Of a DNA stretch of 35,860 nucleotides, positions 1-8,797 are shown one piece after another (position 1 is the first letter of the stretch; each line of letters begins with the position of its first letter). Source of the stretch: Phocaeicola plebeius. Its GTDB lineage: Bacteria; Bacteroidota; Bacteroidia; Bacteroidales; Bacteroidaceae. The stretch is taken from the NCBI GenBank assembly GCA_004558305.1, contig SFDG01000032.1:1-35860 (forward strand). The letters run 5' to 3'. The translations under genes were made by a program, and so were the position numbers. The notes below the pieces were generated by a model. It was not told the origin of the DNA, searched no databases, and saw only the letters and a program-made list of their open reading frames with translations.

Positions 1-1
1 G

Positions 2-418
2 AAATTTCGAATAGGATATACGGCGGGTGTGTACGATATGTTTCATATCGGGCATTTGAATCTGATTCGTAGGGCGAAGGAGCAATGCGACTATTTGGTC
101 GTAGGGGTGACGACAGATGAATTGTGTTATCAACGGAAACATAAATATCCCATCATTTGCCAGGATGATCGTGTGGCCATTGTGGAGGCCATCAAATATA
201 TAGACAAGGTGGTACTTCAGAATGATATGGATAAGCTGCAGATGGTGAAAAAGCTGGGAGCAGACGCGGTCTTTGTAGGATCGGATTGGAGAGGAACCGC
301 AGCGTGGACAGAATATGAGAAACAGTTCGCTTCCGTGGGTTGCACGGTGGTGTATTTGGAACATACAGACGGAATTTCTTCCTCGATTCTCAGAGACCGA
401 TTGAATCATAATGAATAA
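2..418 (+). CDS. Cytidylyltransferase-family protein (glycerol-3-phosphate cytidylyltransferase-like), 5' partial
   Basis: This is a small nucleotidyltransferase of the TagD/CCT type, which would activate a phosphorylated polyol or alcohol with CTP for surface glycan synthesis. The frame is open to the left edge: codons before the first GTG at 29 already read as the conserved first strand (GYTAGVYDMFH), so the true start lies outside the window and only a few N-terminal residues are missing. Visible motifs are the GxYDxxHxGH nucleotide-binding loop (HIGH), a GSDW segment matching the GDDW region of TagD, and ISSSILRDR near the C-terminus, matching the ISTT-type phosphate loop. It sits 35 nt before the phosphoglycosyl transferase gene and probably belongs to the same operon. 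The exact substrate cannot be read from the sequence; an adenylyltransferase with the same fold is the alternative. Confidence 0.85.
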   Translation, partial: KFRIGYTAGVYDMFHIGHLNLIRRAKEQCDYLVVGVTTDELCYQRKHKYPIICQDDRVAIVEAIKYIDKVVLQNDMDKLQMVKKLGADAVFVGSDWRGTAAWTEYEKQFASVGCTVVYLEHTDGISSSILRDRLNHNE

Positions 419-453
419 AAGCATATTGTAACCATAGAATTAATACGAATAAT

Positions 454-1065
454 ATGATGATCAAGTACATTTTTGACCGAGTTGCTGCCCTCATGGGGTT
501 GTTGTTGTTGTGGCCTGTCTTTGTGGTGATAGCCCTACTGATTTTGATCAAGATGCCTGGTGGTCCTGTCTTTTTCCAGCAGGCAAGAGTAGGGCGGGGC
601 GGCAAGTTGTTCACCATCTACAAGTTCCGTACGATGCGGACTTCACACGACGGAACGTCTGTCACGGTAGCGGGGCAGAGCCGCATTACGCCGTTGGGGG
701 CTGTATTGCGCCGTTACAAGCTGGATGAGTTGCCCGAACTGTGGAATGTACTGGTGGGAGATATGAGTTTTGTGGGACCGCGTCCGGATGTTCCCGGTTA
801 TGCGGACCTGCTGGTGGGGGAAGACCGGGAAATCTTGCAGCTTCGGCCGGGCATTACAGGACCTGCCTCGATGAAGTATCGCAACGAAGAAGAATTGCTG
901 GCCAGGCAGGAGCATCCGCATCGCTACAACGATGATGTGCTGTTCCCAGACAAAGTGCGTCTGAACCGCTATTACCTGCACCACTATTCTTTTGCCAAGG
1001 ATATTCAGATGATTGTCTGCACCGTACTGGGCAGGCAGATGAAATATGCGGATGAAATAATCTAA
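454..1065 (+). CDS. Monotopic phosphoglycosyl transferase (PglC/WcfS-like sugar transferase)
   Basis: This protein of about 203 aa is a short-form bacterial sugar transferase. It moves a phosphosugar from a UDP-sugar to undecaprenyl phosphate at the inner membrane, the first committed step of capsule, O-antigen or glycoprotein glycan assembly. It has one hydrophobic N-terminal re-entrant helix (about residues 10-33), then the PGPVFF-like and YKFRTMR signatures, the catalytic Asp-Glu pair in LDELPEL (D91, E92) and the SFVGPRP motif. It lacks the multi-spanning N-terminus of WbaP/WcaJ-type enzymes. The aminotransferase and 4,6-dehydratase downstream suggest an amino-dideoxy-HexNAc phosphate donor, as in Campylobacter PglC or B. 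fragilis PSA WcfS. That substrate is inference from context. Confidence 0.93.
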   Translation: MMIKYIFDRVAALMGLLLLWPVFVVIALLILIKMPGGPVFFQQARVGRGGKLFTIYKFRTMRTSHDGTSVTVAGQSRITPLGAVLRRYKLDELPELWNVLVGDMSFVGPRPDVPGYADLLVGEDREILQLRPGITGPASMKYRNEEELLARQEHPHRYNDDVLFPDKVRLNRYYLHHYSFAKDIQMIVCTVLGRQMKYADEII

Positions 1066-1080
1066 TTATCAAACTACTAT

Positions 1081-2271
1081 ATGCAAAAACGGATTTATCT
1101 TTGTCTCGCTCACATGAGCGGGAATGAACAGCGATTTATCCAGGAGGCATTTGACACCAACTGGGTAGTCCCTTTGGGCCCGAATGTCAATGAATTCGAG
1201 CGGGAACTGAAAGTGTATACAGGCAACGAGCAGGTAGAAGTGGTGGCTTTGTCGTCGGGTACGGCAGCCATCCACCTTGCATTAGTGGCACTGGGAGTAA
1301 AGGCTGGCGATGAGGTGATGGTACAGAGTTTTACGTTCTGTGCATCTGCCAATCCCGTCTTTTATTTGGGAGCCACTCCGGTGTTCGTCGATTCCGAGCC
1401 TGATACATGGAACATGGACCCGAAATTACTGGATGAGGCCATTGCGGACCGCATCCGAACGACAGGTAAAACACCGAAAGCCATCATTCCGGTGGCTCTC
1501 TATGGAATGCCGCCCAAAATGGACGAAATACTGGCGGTTGCAGACAAGTATGGGATTCCTGTCATAGAAGATACAGCGGAAGCATTGGGGTCGTGTTACA
1601 AAGGTCAGTTTTGTGGTACGATGGGTCGATTCGGTATCATGTCGTTCAATGGTAACAAGATGATCACGACTTCGGGAGGCGGTGCCTTGATTTGTCCGGA
1701 TGCTGAAACCAAGCGTAGGGTGATGTATTTTGCGACACAGGCTCGCCAGCCTTACTTGTATTACCAGCATACGGAAATCGGTTATAATTACCGGATGAGC
1801 AATATCTGTGCCGGTATCGGACGGGGACAGATGACGGTCGTCAAAGAGCATGTGGAGCATCACCGTAACGTGAGCCGATTGTATCAGGAGGCCTTGGCAG
1901 AAGTACCTGGCATTGCCGTGCATGTGGCTCCGTCTGAAGCCTACGACAGCAATTATTGGTTGTCTACGATTACGCTGGATGAACAAGTGAAGGTACGAAG
2001 TGTCGCAAAAGATTCCGGATTGATGCGTACGGACTGTGAACCGAATCTGAATGTGATGGCGTTGGCAGAGGGACTGGACCAGGCTGGTATCGAAAGCCGT
2101 CCGCTTTGGAAACCATTGCACTTGCAGCCTGTCTTTGCGGAGATGCCTCGCTATGTCAACGGGACCAGTGAAGCTCTCTTCCGTGTGGGCTTGTGTCTGC
2201 CTTCCGGACCGATGGTTTCGGAGGAAGATGTGGCGTATATTGTACAGACAATCAAGGGACTATTAATATAG
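1081..2271 (+). CDS. DegT/DnrJ/EryC1/StrS-family nucleotide-sugar aminotransferase
   Basis: This is a PLP-dependent aminotransferase of the sugar-modifying class (PglE, ArnB, WcfR relatives), expected to transaminate a UDP-4-keto-6-deoxy sugar to the 4-amino sugar. At 396 aa it has normal family length. It shows the SSGTAAIHLAL phosphate-binding segment near residue 60, the PLP-contacting aspartate in VIEDTAEALG (D164), and the Schiff-base lysine in FNGNK (K193), followed by the glycine-rich TTSGGG. The GYNYRMSN motif and the C-terminal SRPLWKPLH segment are also typical. It starts 15 nt after the phosphoglycosyl transferase and ends 6 nt before the dehydratase gene that would supply its substrate, so the three form one pathway unit. 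Confidence 0.94.
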   Translation: MQKRIYLCLAHMSGNEQRFIQEAFDTNWVVPLGPNVNEFERELKVYTGNEQVEVVALSSGTAAIHLALVALGVKAGDEVMVQSFTFCASANPVFYLGATPVFVDSEPDTWNMDPKLLDEAIADRIRTTGKTPKAIIPVALYGMPPKMDEILAVADKYGIPVIEDTAEALGSCYKGQFCGTMGRFGIMSFNGNKMITTSGGGALICPDAETKRRVMYFATQARQPYLYYQHTEIGYNYRMSNICAGIGRGQMTVVKEHVEHHRNVSRLYQEALAEVPGIAVHVAPSEAYDSNYWLSTITLDEQVKVRSVAKDSGLMRTDCEPNLNVMALAEGLDQAGIESRPLWKPLHLQPVFAEMPRYVNGTSEALFRVGLCLPSGPMVSEEDVAYIVQTIKGLLI

Positions 2272-2277
2272 AACAAG

Positions 2278-3372
2278 ATGAAAAGGATTAATTTGGAAGA
2301 CTTGTTACCTCGGAATCCTATCGAATTGGACCGGCAAGAGATAGCCGATTATCTGAGGGATAAAGTGGTGTTGATAACAGGTGCTGCCGGAAGCATAGGA
2401 AGCGAATTGTCTCGCCAAATTGCCAAGTATGCTCCTCGGATGATGATACTGATTGACTTTGCGGAAACTCCGCTTCACAATCTCCTGCTAGAGATGAAGA
2501 AAAGGTTTCCGCAGTTGGAGTCGATACCTATTCTGACCAGCATTACCGACAAGCGTAACCTGGAACTGGTGTTCGGACTGTACCGCCCCCATGTGGTGTT
2601 CCATGCGGCGGCGTATAAGCATGTGCCGATGATGGAGTCGTTCCCGGCCAAGGCGGTGCAGAACAACTGTATGGGAACTCGCATTGTTGCCGACCTCGCC
2701 GTGAAGTTCGGAGTGGGGAAGTTTGTCATGATTTCCAGTGACAAGGCGGTGAATCCGACCAATGTGATGGGGTGCAGCAAGCGTATTTGCGAAATCTATT
2801 GCCAGGCATTGGACAAGAGTACCGGCCATCAGACCCAGTTCGTTACGACACGTTTCGGAAACGTGTTGGGCAGTAATGGCAGTGTGATTCCTATCTTTCT
2901 GGAACAACTGAGAGAAGGAGGACCGCTGACGGTGACACATCCGGATGTGGTACGTTTTTTCATGTTGATTCCTGAGGCATGCGAACTGGTGCTGCAGGCT
3001 TGTACGTTAGGAAAGGGAGGTGAAATCTTTGTTTTCGATATGGGCAGACAGGTGCGTATCGCAGACTTGGCACAACGGATGATTGATTTGAGCGGTCTGA
3101 AGGGAATTGAAATTGTGTATACCGGCCTGCGGAATGGTGAGAAGCTGTTCGAGGAGGTATTGAACAAGGAAGAAACGACGTTGCCGACCACCAATCCGAA
3201 AATCAAGGTGGCCAAGGTCCGCGAGTACGAGTTTGGCGAAGTGCTTCGCAATGAGCTGGCTTTGGAGGAGTTGAGCTATCGCAGTGGAGATTTTAATATC
3301 GTGCGGAAGATGAAGGACATCGTACCTGAATACAAGAGCAAGCATTCTAAATATGAAATCTTAGACGCATGA
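2278..3372 (+). CDS. Soluble nucleotide-sugar 4,6-dehydratase (CapD/PglF catalytic-domain type)
   Basis: This 364-aa extended SDR enzyme matches the C-terminal catalytic half of PglF/FlaA1/CapD proteins and would dehydrate UDP-GlcNAc or a similar sugar to its 4-keto-6-deoxy form. It has the Rossmann motif GAAGSIGSE (about residues 35-43), the HAAAYKHVP substrate segment, and the active-site block SSDKAVNPTNVMG. There Met replaces the usual SDR Tyr (M164, K168), as is known for PglF-type dehydratases; Ser replaces the more usual Thr before Asp-Lys. The transmembrane N-terminal half of full PglF/CapD is absent, so it is cytosolic, like the small UDP-GlcNAc dehydratases of Bacteroides capsule loci. 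Its stop codon overlaps the next start by 4 nt (ATGA at 3369-3372). Confidence 0.93.
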   Translation: MKRINLEDLLPRNPIELDRQEIADYLRDKVVLITGAAGSIGSELSRQIAKYAPRMMILIDFAETPLHNLLLEMKKRFPQLESIPILTSITDKRNLELVFGLYRPHVVFHAAAYKHVPMMESFPAKAVQNNCMGTRIVADLAVKFGVGKFVMISSDKAVNPTNVMGCSKRICEIYCQALDKSTGHQTQFVTTRFGNVLGSNGSVIPIFLEQLREGGPLTVTHPDVVRFFMLIPEACELVLQACTLGKGGEIFVFDMGRQVRIADLAQRMIDLSGLKGIEIVYTGLRNGEKLFEEVLNKEETTLPTTNPKIKVAKVREYEFGEVLRNELALEELSYRSGDFNIVRKMKDIVPEYKSKHSKYEILDA

Positions 3373-5048
3373 TGTGTTGCGGAAACAGAGGAAACAGCTA
3401 TGGCCTGCTGGTGCTGTGTCTTTGGGCCGGCATCATGCAGGCCGTTGCACAGCAAAGGGATTCTGTGTATTTCCAGTTTTTTGCGGGTATCAACAAGTCG
3501 GCGAACGAGCACTTGCCCTGGAGCGAATTCTCGTCCTATCCGTGGTCGTTCGGTTGCTTCGTGGGGATGGGAAAGGAATGGACTCCGCTGTGGGGAGGAC
3601 GACTCTCTTTCGGCTATAACCACAACAAAAGCCGGAATGTACCTGCGTGCGAATCGAAAGACACTTGGGGATGGGACGATGTAGAACTGTTCGCCGACGC
3701 TACGTTCGACCTGACCGATGTATGGAAAGGAAAATCGTCCGAAGAACGGAATAACAAGTTCAACCTCAAGGCGTTTGCCGGTGTGGGGGGATTGGCAACA
3801 TTCAGGTATCCCAAGGACCGTCCCCTGTCTTATCTCTATCCGTATTCCGCGGACAACAAGATTTGTTGGGGAGTTCATGCCGGCCTGACGGCCAGATGGC
3901 ACTTGTCCGATTATTGGCATTGGGGGGCAGAACTGTCGCATACGATGGCTCCGGACAAGTTCAATGGAGTGGTTGACCATCGGGCACCGATGGATGGGCG
4001 TACAAATCTGAGCATTGGAATTACCTATCTGATGTTCCGTCCGAAGCGACCTCCCAAAGGACCTGTTGTTTATTCGAACCGCCTGAAGACGATACCACGG
4101 TTGCCGCTGAAGCTGCCGGAGCCGGAACCGACCAAGAAACGGCAGATAGCGGGACGCGCTTTCCTCGACTTTCCGGTGAATGAGACTACTATTTATCCTG
4201 CTTATCGCCGAAATCCGGATGAATTGGGAAAAATCCGTTCATCAGTAGACAGTGCAAGGTTTGACCCTACCATCCGCATCGTTTCTGTTTCGTTGCATGG
4301 CTATGCTTCGCCGGAAAGCCCGTATGCCAACAATACGCGCTTGGCAAAAGGGCGTACGGCAGCGTTGGTCGACTATTTGAAAGGGCAGTATGACTTGCCT
4401 GATTCCGTCTTCCACACTGCCTACACCCCTGAGGACTGGGAAAATCTGCGAGCGTTTGTGGAGGCTGGAAACCGACGGAAGGTGAAGGGAGACTGGTGGT
4501 ACGACAATCCGGCTCTTATGGAAACTCCTGAAATGCCGGAGGAGGTCCGCAGATATCGAGAGGAGCTGTTGACTGTCATTGATTCTTCGTTGGAACCAGA
4601 TGCGAAGGAGGCCCAACTGAAACAAGTGGGAGGTGGAAAGCCCTATCAGTGGCTCCACCGACATGTTTATCCCGGACTTCGCCATACAGACTACATTATA
4701 GAATATGTAGTGAGGGAGTTTCCTTTGAATGAGGCCAAACGACTTATCTATTTACATCCTGAGGCGTTGAGCGTGGAGGAAATGTACCGGGTGGCCCAGT
4801 CGTATGAGGTAGGATCAGACGGCTATTATGAAGCGCTGACGATTGCGGCTGACAGATATCCGGATGACCCTACTGCCAATCTGAATGCAGCTTGTGCCTG
4901 TGTACAGGTACGCCGTCTGAAGGATGCGGAAGCGTATCTCGAAAGAGCGGGAGATTCTAAGGAAGCAGACTATGTGCGCCGCGTGATTCGTGCTATGCAG
5001 GGAAAAGGCTCTTGGCGGATGGAACATGGGAAAGTAGTGGATAATTGA
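3369..5048 (+). CDS. Outer-membrane beta-barrel protein with OmpA-like periplasmic region
   Basis: This protein of about 559 aa has an N-terminal signal peptide (hydrophobic core LLVLCLWAGIMQ, cleavage likely after AVAQ). About 200 residues of alternating aromatic/glycine-rich strands follow, typical of an eight-strand-like outer-membrane barrel. A proline-rich linker (RPKRPPKGP, LPEPEPTKKR) leads to a domain resembling OmpA-C, with HGYASPESPYANN and a downstream RLAKGRTAALVDYL helix. The C-terminus looks TPR-like (YPDDPTANLNAACACV). Architectures of this kind (DUF3868/DUF3575-like) often sit beside Bacteroides fimbrial or surface-lipoprotein genes; the family name is from memory and not certain. 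The 4-nt overlap with the dehydratase gene places it in the glycan operon. Two adjacent ATGs (3369, 3372) are possible starts. Confidence 0.8.
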   Translation: MMCCGNRGNSYGLLVLCLWAGIMQAVAQQRDSVYFQFFAGINKSANEHLPWSEFSSYPWSFGCFVGMGKEWTPLWGGRLSFGYNHNKSRNVPACESKDTWGWDDVELFADATFDLTDVWKGKSSEERNNKFNLKAFAGVGGLATFRYPKDRPLSYLYPYSADNKICWGVHAGLTARWHLSDYWHWGAELSHTMAPDKFNGVVDHRAPMDGRTNLSIGITYLMFRPKRPPKGPVVYSNRLKTIPRLPLKLPEPEPTKKRQIAGRAFLDFPVNETTIYPAYRRNPDELGKIRSSVDSARFDPTIRIVSVSLHGYASPESPYANNTRLAKGRTAALVDYLKGQYDLPDSVFHTAYTPEDWENLRAFVEAGNRRKVKGDWWYDNPALMETPEMPEEVRRYREELLTVIDSSLEPDAKEAQLKQVGGGKPYQWLHRHVYPGLRHTDYIIEYVVREFPLNEAKRLIYLHPEALSVEEMYRVAQSYEVGSDGYYEALTIAADRYPDDPTANLNAACACVQVRRLKDAEAYLERAGDSKEADYVRRVIRAMQGKGSWRMEHGKVVDN

Positions 5049-5063
5049 TGCAATAATCGGACA

Positions 5064-6896
5064 ATGATGAAAAAATTTTTTTATGGAGTTTGCTTGGCCG
5101 TTTGCTGTGTCGCTTGCGGAGAAGAAGAACCGATATCCAATTATCATCGGGTATTGGCAGAATTTGAGGAACAGCTTGGGGGGGATATCGATCCGTCCCA
5201 GTTTTGGAAAACGGCTGTCAGATTGAAAGTCAACGTGTCGACAACGTTACCGACTGATGTTGTGGCCTATTCTTCTCAGGACAATTGGCTGTATTGCCGG
5301 AAAGAAATTGATCGGGATGGAACTGTGGTGATGACGATTCCTCAAGGGTTGGGCAACCAGGTGTTGCTGGTGGGAAATAACGGACAGCGTCGTCTCCTGA
5401 AGTCGCTCATGCTTTCCGGTGTTCCGGAGCAGGAAGTGGAGCTGGTGATGCCTTCTCCACTGGTCAGTTCCATACAGACAGAAGGTAGGGCTGCCTTTTC
5501 TGCTGCCTTGAACGGATCGGATATAACTCCGAACATTGGATACAGAAATTTGCAGCCGCAAACCATGCTGCCGCTGTTGGAAAGTATTGATGAAGCGGTG
5601 GATGCTGCAGAGAGTGGCCTAGAAGTGAACTATGAGCTGGTGTCGCATGGCCCGTTTGAGGTGACCATGTTCTATGGTTTTACCGGGTGTTACCAATCAC
5701 GTATTCTGGGGTATTATTACCATTCGCCGGGTACGTATTCGGATCTGAAGTTCGTGGATCTGGTGGATACACATTCGTTCGACTATATCAACGGACAAGC
5801 GAAAATACAATACCAACTGGATGGTGTTACGAGTCAATGGTATGATTCCAATTTCGACTATCAGGATGGTTTCGAACCTCCATGGACCAAAATCAGCGAC
5901 CGTTTGGGAGACGATGTCTATAACATTGAGCACGTAATCCGGAAATACGGTATGAATCGTATCACGGCACTCCGTGGCTTGTCTTACCTGATTGATGTTC
6001 CTGAAGAGTACCGTATCGGGTTCTACCTCAAGATGCAAGGGGTGGAAAGTGCGGCCCAGCGTGCCTCAATAGTCGGGAAGGGCATCGCATCTGCGGTGTT
6101 GCCTGACCCTTTCTACGAAACGAACTTTACGGCGAAGGCCTTGAATAAGGACGGAAAACATCGTAGCTTCCTGTTGAAAGAGGAAGCTTTTACGGTGATG
6201 GGAATGGAGGATGCTTCCAGTAGTGGGGATTTCGACTGTAATGATGTCATTTTCGGACTGGAAGCCGAAGTAGAGAGCGAAATGCCGACCTTGACAGTGC
6301 CGGACATTGATGACAACAACGGGGATAACATCCTGAATTTGCCGTGGACCATTGCCTACGAGGATGTGGCGCGGCAAGCGGACTTTGATTTCAACGATGT
6401 GGTGATTCGGATTGTTCCCGACTATGTGAAAGAAAAAGCTACTGTCACCCTGTTGGCTGCTGGTTCTGACCGTCATACGAAGATGTACCTGCATTATGAC
6501 GGACCTGAAGGTGACTTGAATTTTGGTGAAGTACATGACTTGTTGGGGGGAGGAGACTATATCAATACCAAATCTGCCGTAGCGGCCGTACCGGGAGTGG
6601 AGTTGGAGACTGTAGCGTGGCCCAAAGGCTATACGGTGGGTACTGATGCCAATCGTTTCTATGTGGAAGTGGTGAGAGGAGACTGTACGGATTGTTCGGA
6701 CCTGATTACTCTTTCTGATGTTCCGGGTGTATTGCCGCAGGCCATCTGTGTGGTAGGCGAGTGGCAGTGGCCCAAGGAAGGGGTGCATATCTCCACTGCC
6801 TATCCGAACTTCATCCGGTGGGCAAAAGATGTTTCCCAGCAGAAATATTGGGGATGGCATTTATCACCACAAGAGGATTTTACAGTCGTTTATTAA
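5064..6896 (+). CDS. LruC/DUF4842-like surface lipoprotein
   Basis: This protein of about 610 aa begins with a lipoprotein signal peptide (basic MMKKFF, hydrophobic stretch, lipobox ending VACG), so it is probably lipidated and outer-membrane anchored. The middle is unassigned. The C-terminal half carries two acidic calcium-binding-like blocks, one around SSGDFDCNDVIF and one around ADFDFNDVV. These are the signature of LruC-domain / DUF4114 / DUF4842 proteins, which are secreted beta-sandwich modules. It follows the barrel gene by 15 nt and is the last gene before a hairpin at 6924-6957. Co-transcription with the barrel protein suggests a paired surface assembly, possibly adhesin- or fimbria-like; that role is inference. 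Confidence 0.78.
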   Translation: MMKKFFYGVCLAVCCVACGEEEPISNYHRVLAEFEEQLGGDIDPSQFWKTAVRLKVNVSTTLPTDVVAYSSQDNWLYCRKEIDRDGTVVMTIPQGLGNQVLLVGNNGQRRLLKSLMLSGVPEQEVELVMPSPLVSSIQTEGRAAFSAALNGSDITPNIGYRNLQPQTMLPLLESIDEAVDAAESGLEVNYELVSHGPFEVTMFYGFTGCYQSRILGYYYHSPGTYSDLKFVDLVDTHSFDYINGQAKIQYQLDGVTSQWYDSNFDYQDGFEPPWTKISDRLGDDVYNIEHVIRKYGMNRITALRGLSYLIDVPEEYRIGFYLKMQGVESAAQRASIVGKGIASAVLPDPFYETNFTAKALNKDGKHRSFLLKEEAFTVMGMEDASSSGDFDCNDVIFGLEAEVESEMPTLTVPDIDDNNGDNILNLPWTIAYEDVARQADFDFNDVVIRIVPDYVKEKATVTLLAAGSDRHTKMYLHYDGPEGDLNFGEVHDLLGGGDYINTKSAVAAVPGVELETVAWPKGYTVGTDANRFYVEVVRGDCTDCSDLITLSDVPGVLPQAICVVGEWQWPKEGVHISTAYPNFIRWAKDVSQQKYWGWHLSPQEDFTVVY

Positions 6897-6923
6897 ACTC
6901 CTGCAAGGAGAAGTTGGATTACG

Positions 6924-6957
6924 AAAGCGCATACTGATATTTTTCGGGATGCGCTTT
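6924..6957 (+). terminator. Hairpin terminator ending the glycan/surface-protein operon
   Basis: A perfect 9-bp inverted repeat (AAAGCGCAT at 6924-6932, ATGCGCTTT at 6949-6957) encloses a 16-nt loop and is followed by T-rich sequence. It lies 28 nt after the lipoprotein stop. Its right arm runs into the -33 element of the next promoter. Confidence 0.65.
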
Positions 6958-6987
6958 TGGTGTTTTCATACAGTTTTCGTACTTTTG
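6956..6987 (+). promoter_or_regulatory. Bacteroides-type promoter for sppA-lpxK-punA-thiL
   Basis: TTTG at 6956-6959 is separated by 20 nt from TACTTTTG at 6980-6987, which fits the Bacteroides -33/-7 consensus (TTTG, N19-21, TAnnTTTG). The sppA ATG follows 30 nt after the -7 box. Confidence 0.75.
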
Positions 6988-7017
6988 TTCGCATCAAACA
7001 TTTAAAGACACATTGTT

Positions 7018-8793
7018 ATGAAAGAATTTTTAAAGTTTACCTTGGCGTCCATTGTGGGATGGTTTATTGCCGGGATTGCGTGTGTGTTGATCGGCATTCT
7101 GACCGTGGCCGGATTCATGGCTTCCGTTTCCTCTGAAACGGAAACGACGGTAAAGAAGAATTCGGTGTATGTACTCGAATTGGACGGTACAGTGGTGGAG
7201 CGTTTTGCTTCCAGTCCGTTCGACAAGTACCTGGGCGACACACAGTCGTATATCGGATTGGATGATTTGTTGGCATCGATACGGAAAGCGAAGGAGAATG
7301 ACAACATCAAGGGCATTTATGTGAAGGCAGGGGCTTTGGCCTGTGCTCCGGCTACTATGCAGGCACTGCACGATGCATTGGCTGATTTCAAGGAAAGCGG
7401 CAAATTCATCTTGGCGTATGGAGATAGCTATCAGCAGAATACGTATTATATATCCAGCGTGGCCGACCGTCTCATCGTCCATCCGCAAGGAACCATTTCT
7501 TGGAGCGGACTTCGTCTGCAGACCATGTTCCTGAAGGGATTGCTCGATAAAGTCGGGGTAGAAATGCAGGTGTTCCGGGTTGGAACTTACAAGGCTGCCG
7601 TAGAGCCGTTTATCGCTACCGAAATGAGTGAGGCCAACCGGGAACAGATTCAGGCGTATCTATCGGAGGTATGGCAACAGATGGTAGGAGATGTTGCCGC
7701 ATCGCGTTCGCTGACCGATGAGGAACTGAACCGTCAGGCAGATGCCTGTATGGAGATGCAGCCGGCTGAGGAGTATGTGCGTAATGGACTGGCCGATACG
7801 TTGCTGTATAAGGACCAGGTGCTTGACCTCTTGGTCCAGCAGATGGAGGTAGAGGAAGAAGATGATTTGGAAACCCTCTATACGAAAGATATGATGGGAG
7901 TACAGCGGAATGTTCCGAAGGACATGAGCGGGAATATTGTCGCTGTCTACTATGCATTCGGTGAGATTGACAACAATACGGATGGGTCCTACCAGCAGGA
8001 AGGCATTCATGCGGAGTCGGTCATCTCCGACCTGCGCCGGTTGCGCAAGGACGAGAATGTGAAAGCGGTGGTGCTGCGTGTGAATTCGCCGGGAGGAAGT
8101 GCCTTTGCTTCAGAGCAGATCTGGCGGGAGGTGACATTGCTGAAAGAGAAGAAGCCTGTGGTGGTTTCCATGGGTGATTATGCGGCTTCCGGCGGTTATT
8201 ATATTTCGTGTGCAGCCGACTGGATTGTGGCAGAACCTACAACGTTGACGGGTTCTATCGGTATCTTCGGAATGGTGCCGAATGCCTCGAAGCTGATTAA
8301 CAATACGCTGGGGGTACGCATAGAAACGGTGAAGACCAATCGCCTTTCGGATATGGGTGATCTGAGCCGTCCTTGGACCGAGGAGGAAAAGGCACTGATG
8401 CAACAGATGGTGGACAGGGGATACGAACTCTTTACGCGCCGTTGTGCGGACGGACGTCGTCTGCCGCAAGACTCGATTCTGGCGATTGCCGAGGGACGTG
8501 TATGGACCGGTATCCAAGCGCAACGCCTGAAATTGGTAGACCAGTTGGGAGGCATTGATGCGGCTATCCAAGAGGCTGTGAAACGGTCGGAAGTAGATGC
8601 GTATTCCGTTGTCAGTTATCCGTCGAGCCGGAATATGTTGGACCGGTTGATGGAGGTGGGTGTTGACCGTTATATCTCGGCACATCTCAGTGCTCCTTTT
8701 GAAGAGTATGCCCGTAGCTTCTCGTTCCTGCGGCAGTTGAAACAGGCGGATCGTGTACAGGCGCGTCTGCCGTTTGACCTGACGATTCAGTAG
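7018..8793 (+). CDS. sppA: Signal peptide peptidase SppA, 67-kDa type
   Basis: This membrane-anchored serine protease cleaves remnant signal peptides. It is 591 aa, the long duplicated form like that of E. coli. An N-terminal transmembrane anchor (about residues 8-35) precedes two tandem SppA/ClpP-fold repeats. The catalytic lysine is in the first repeat (GTYKAAVEPF, K192) and the nucleophilic serine in the second (DYAASGGYY, S391); the SPGGSAFAS loop and LTGSIGIFG are also conserved. All key residues are present, so it should be active. It is the first gene of a four-gene run from the promoter at 6956-6987, and lpxK begins only 5 nt downstream. Confidence 0.96.
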   Translation: MKEFLKFTLASIVGWFIAGIACVLIGILTVAGFMASVSSETETTVKKNSVYVLELDGTVVERFASSPFDKYLGDTQSYIGLDDLLASIRKAKENDNIKGIYVKAGALACAPATMQALHDALADFKESGKFILAYGDSYQQNTYYISSVADRLIVHPQGTISWSGLRLQTMFLKGLLDKVGVEMQVFRVGTYKAAVEPFIATEMSEANREQIQAYLSEVWQQMVGDVAASRSLTDEELNRQADACMEMQPAEEYVRNGLADTLLYKDQVLDLLVQQMEVEEEDDLETLYTKDMMGVQRNVPKDMSGNIVAVYYAFGEIDNNTDGSYQQEGIHAESVISDLRRLRKDENVKAVVLRVNSPGGSAFASEQIWREVTLLKEKKPVVVSMGDYAASGGYYISCAADWIVAEPTTLTGSIGIFGMVPNASKLINNTLGVRIETVKTNRLSDMGDLSRPWTEEEKALMQQMVDRGYELFTRRCADGRRLPQDSILAIAEGRVWTGIQAQRLKLVDQLGGIDAAIQEAVKRSEVDAYSVVSYPSSRNMLDRLMEVGVDRYISAHLSAPFEEYARSFSFLRQLKQADRVQARLPFDLTIQ

Positions 8794-8797
8794 AAGG

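Noticed and set aside
2731..2790. Met in place of the SDR catalytic Tyr as a sign of an inactive dehydratase
   Set aside because: Met at this place (SDKAVNPTNVMG) is normal for PglF/FlaA1-type 4,6-dehydratases.
2278..3372. Possible truncation of the dehydratase, because the membrane half of CapD/PglF is absent
   Set aside because: The Rossmann fold starts cleanly, the active site is complete, and soluble short forms are known in Bacteroides capsule pathways.
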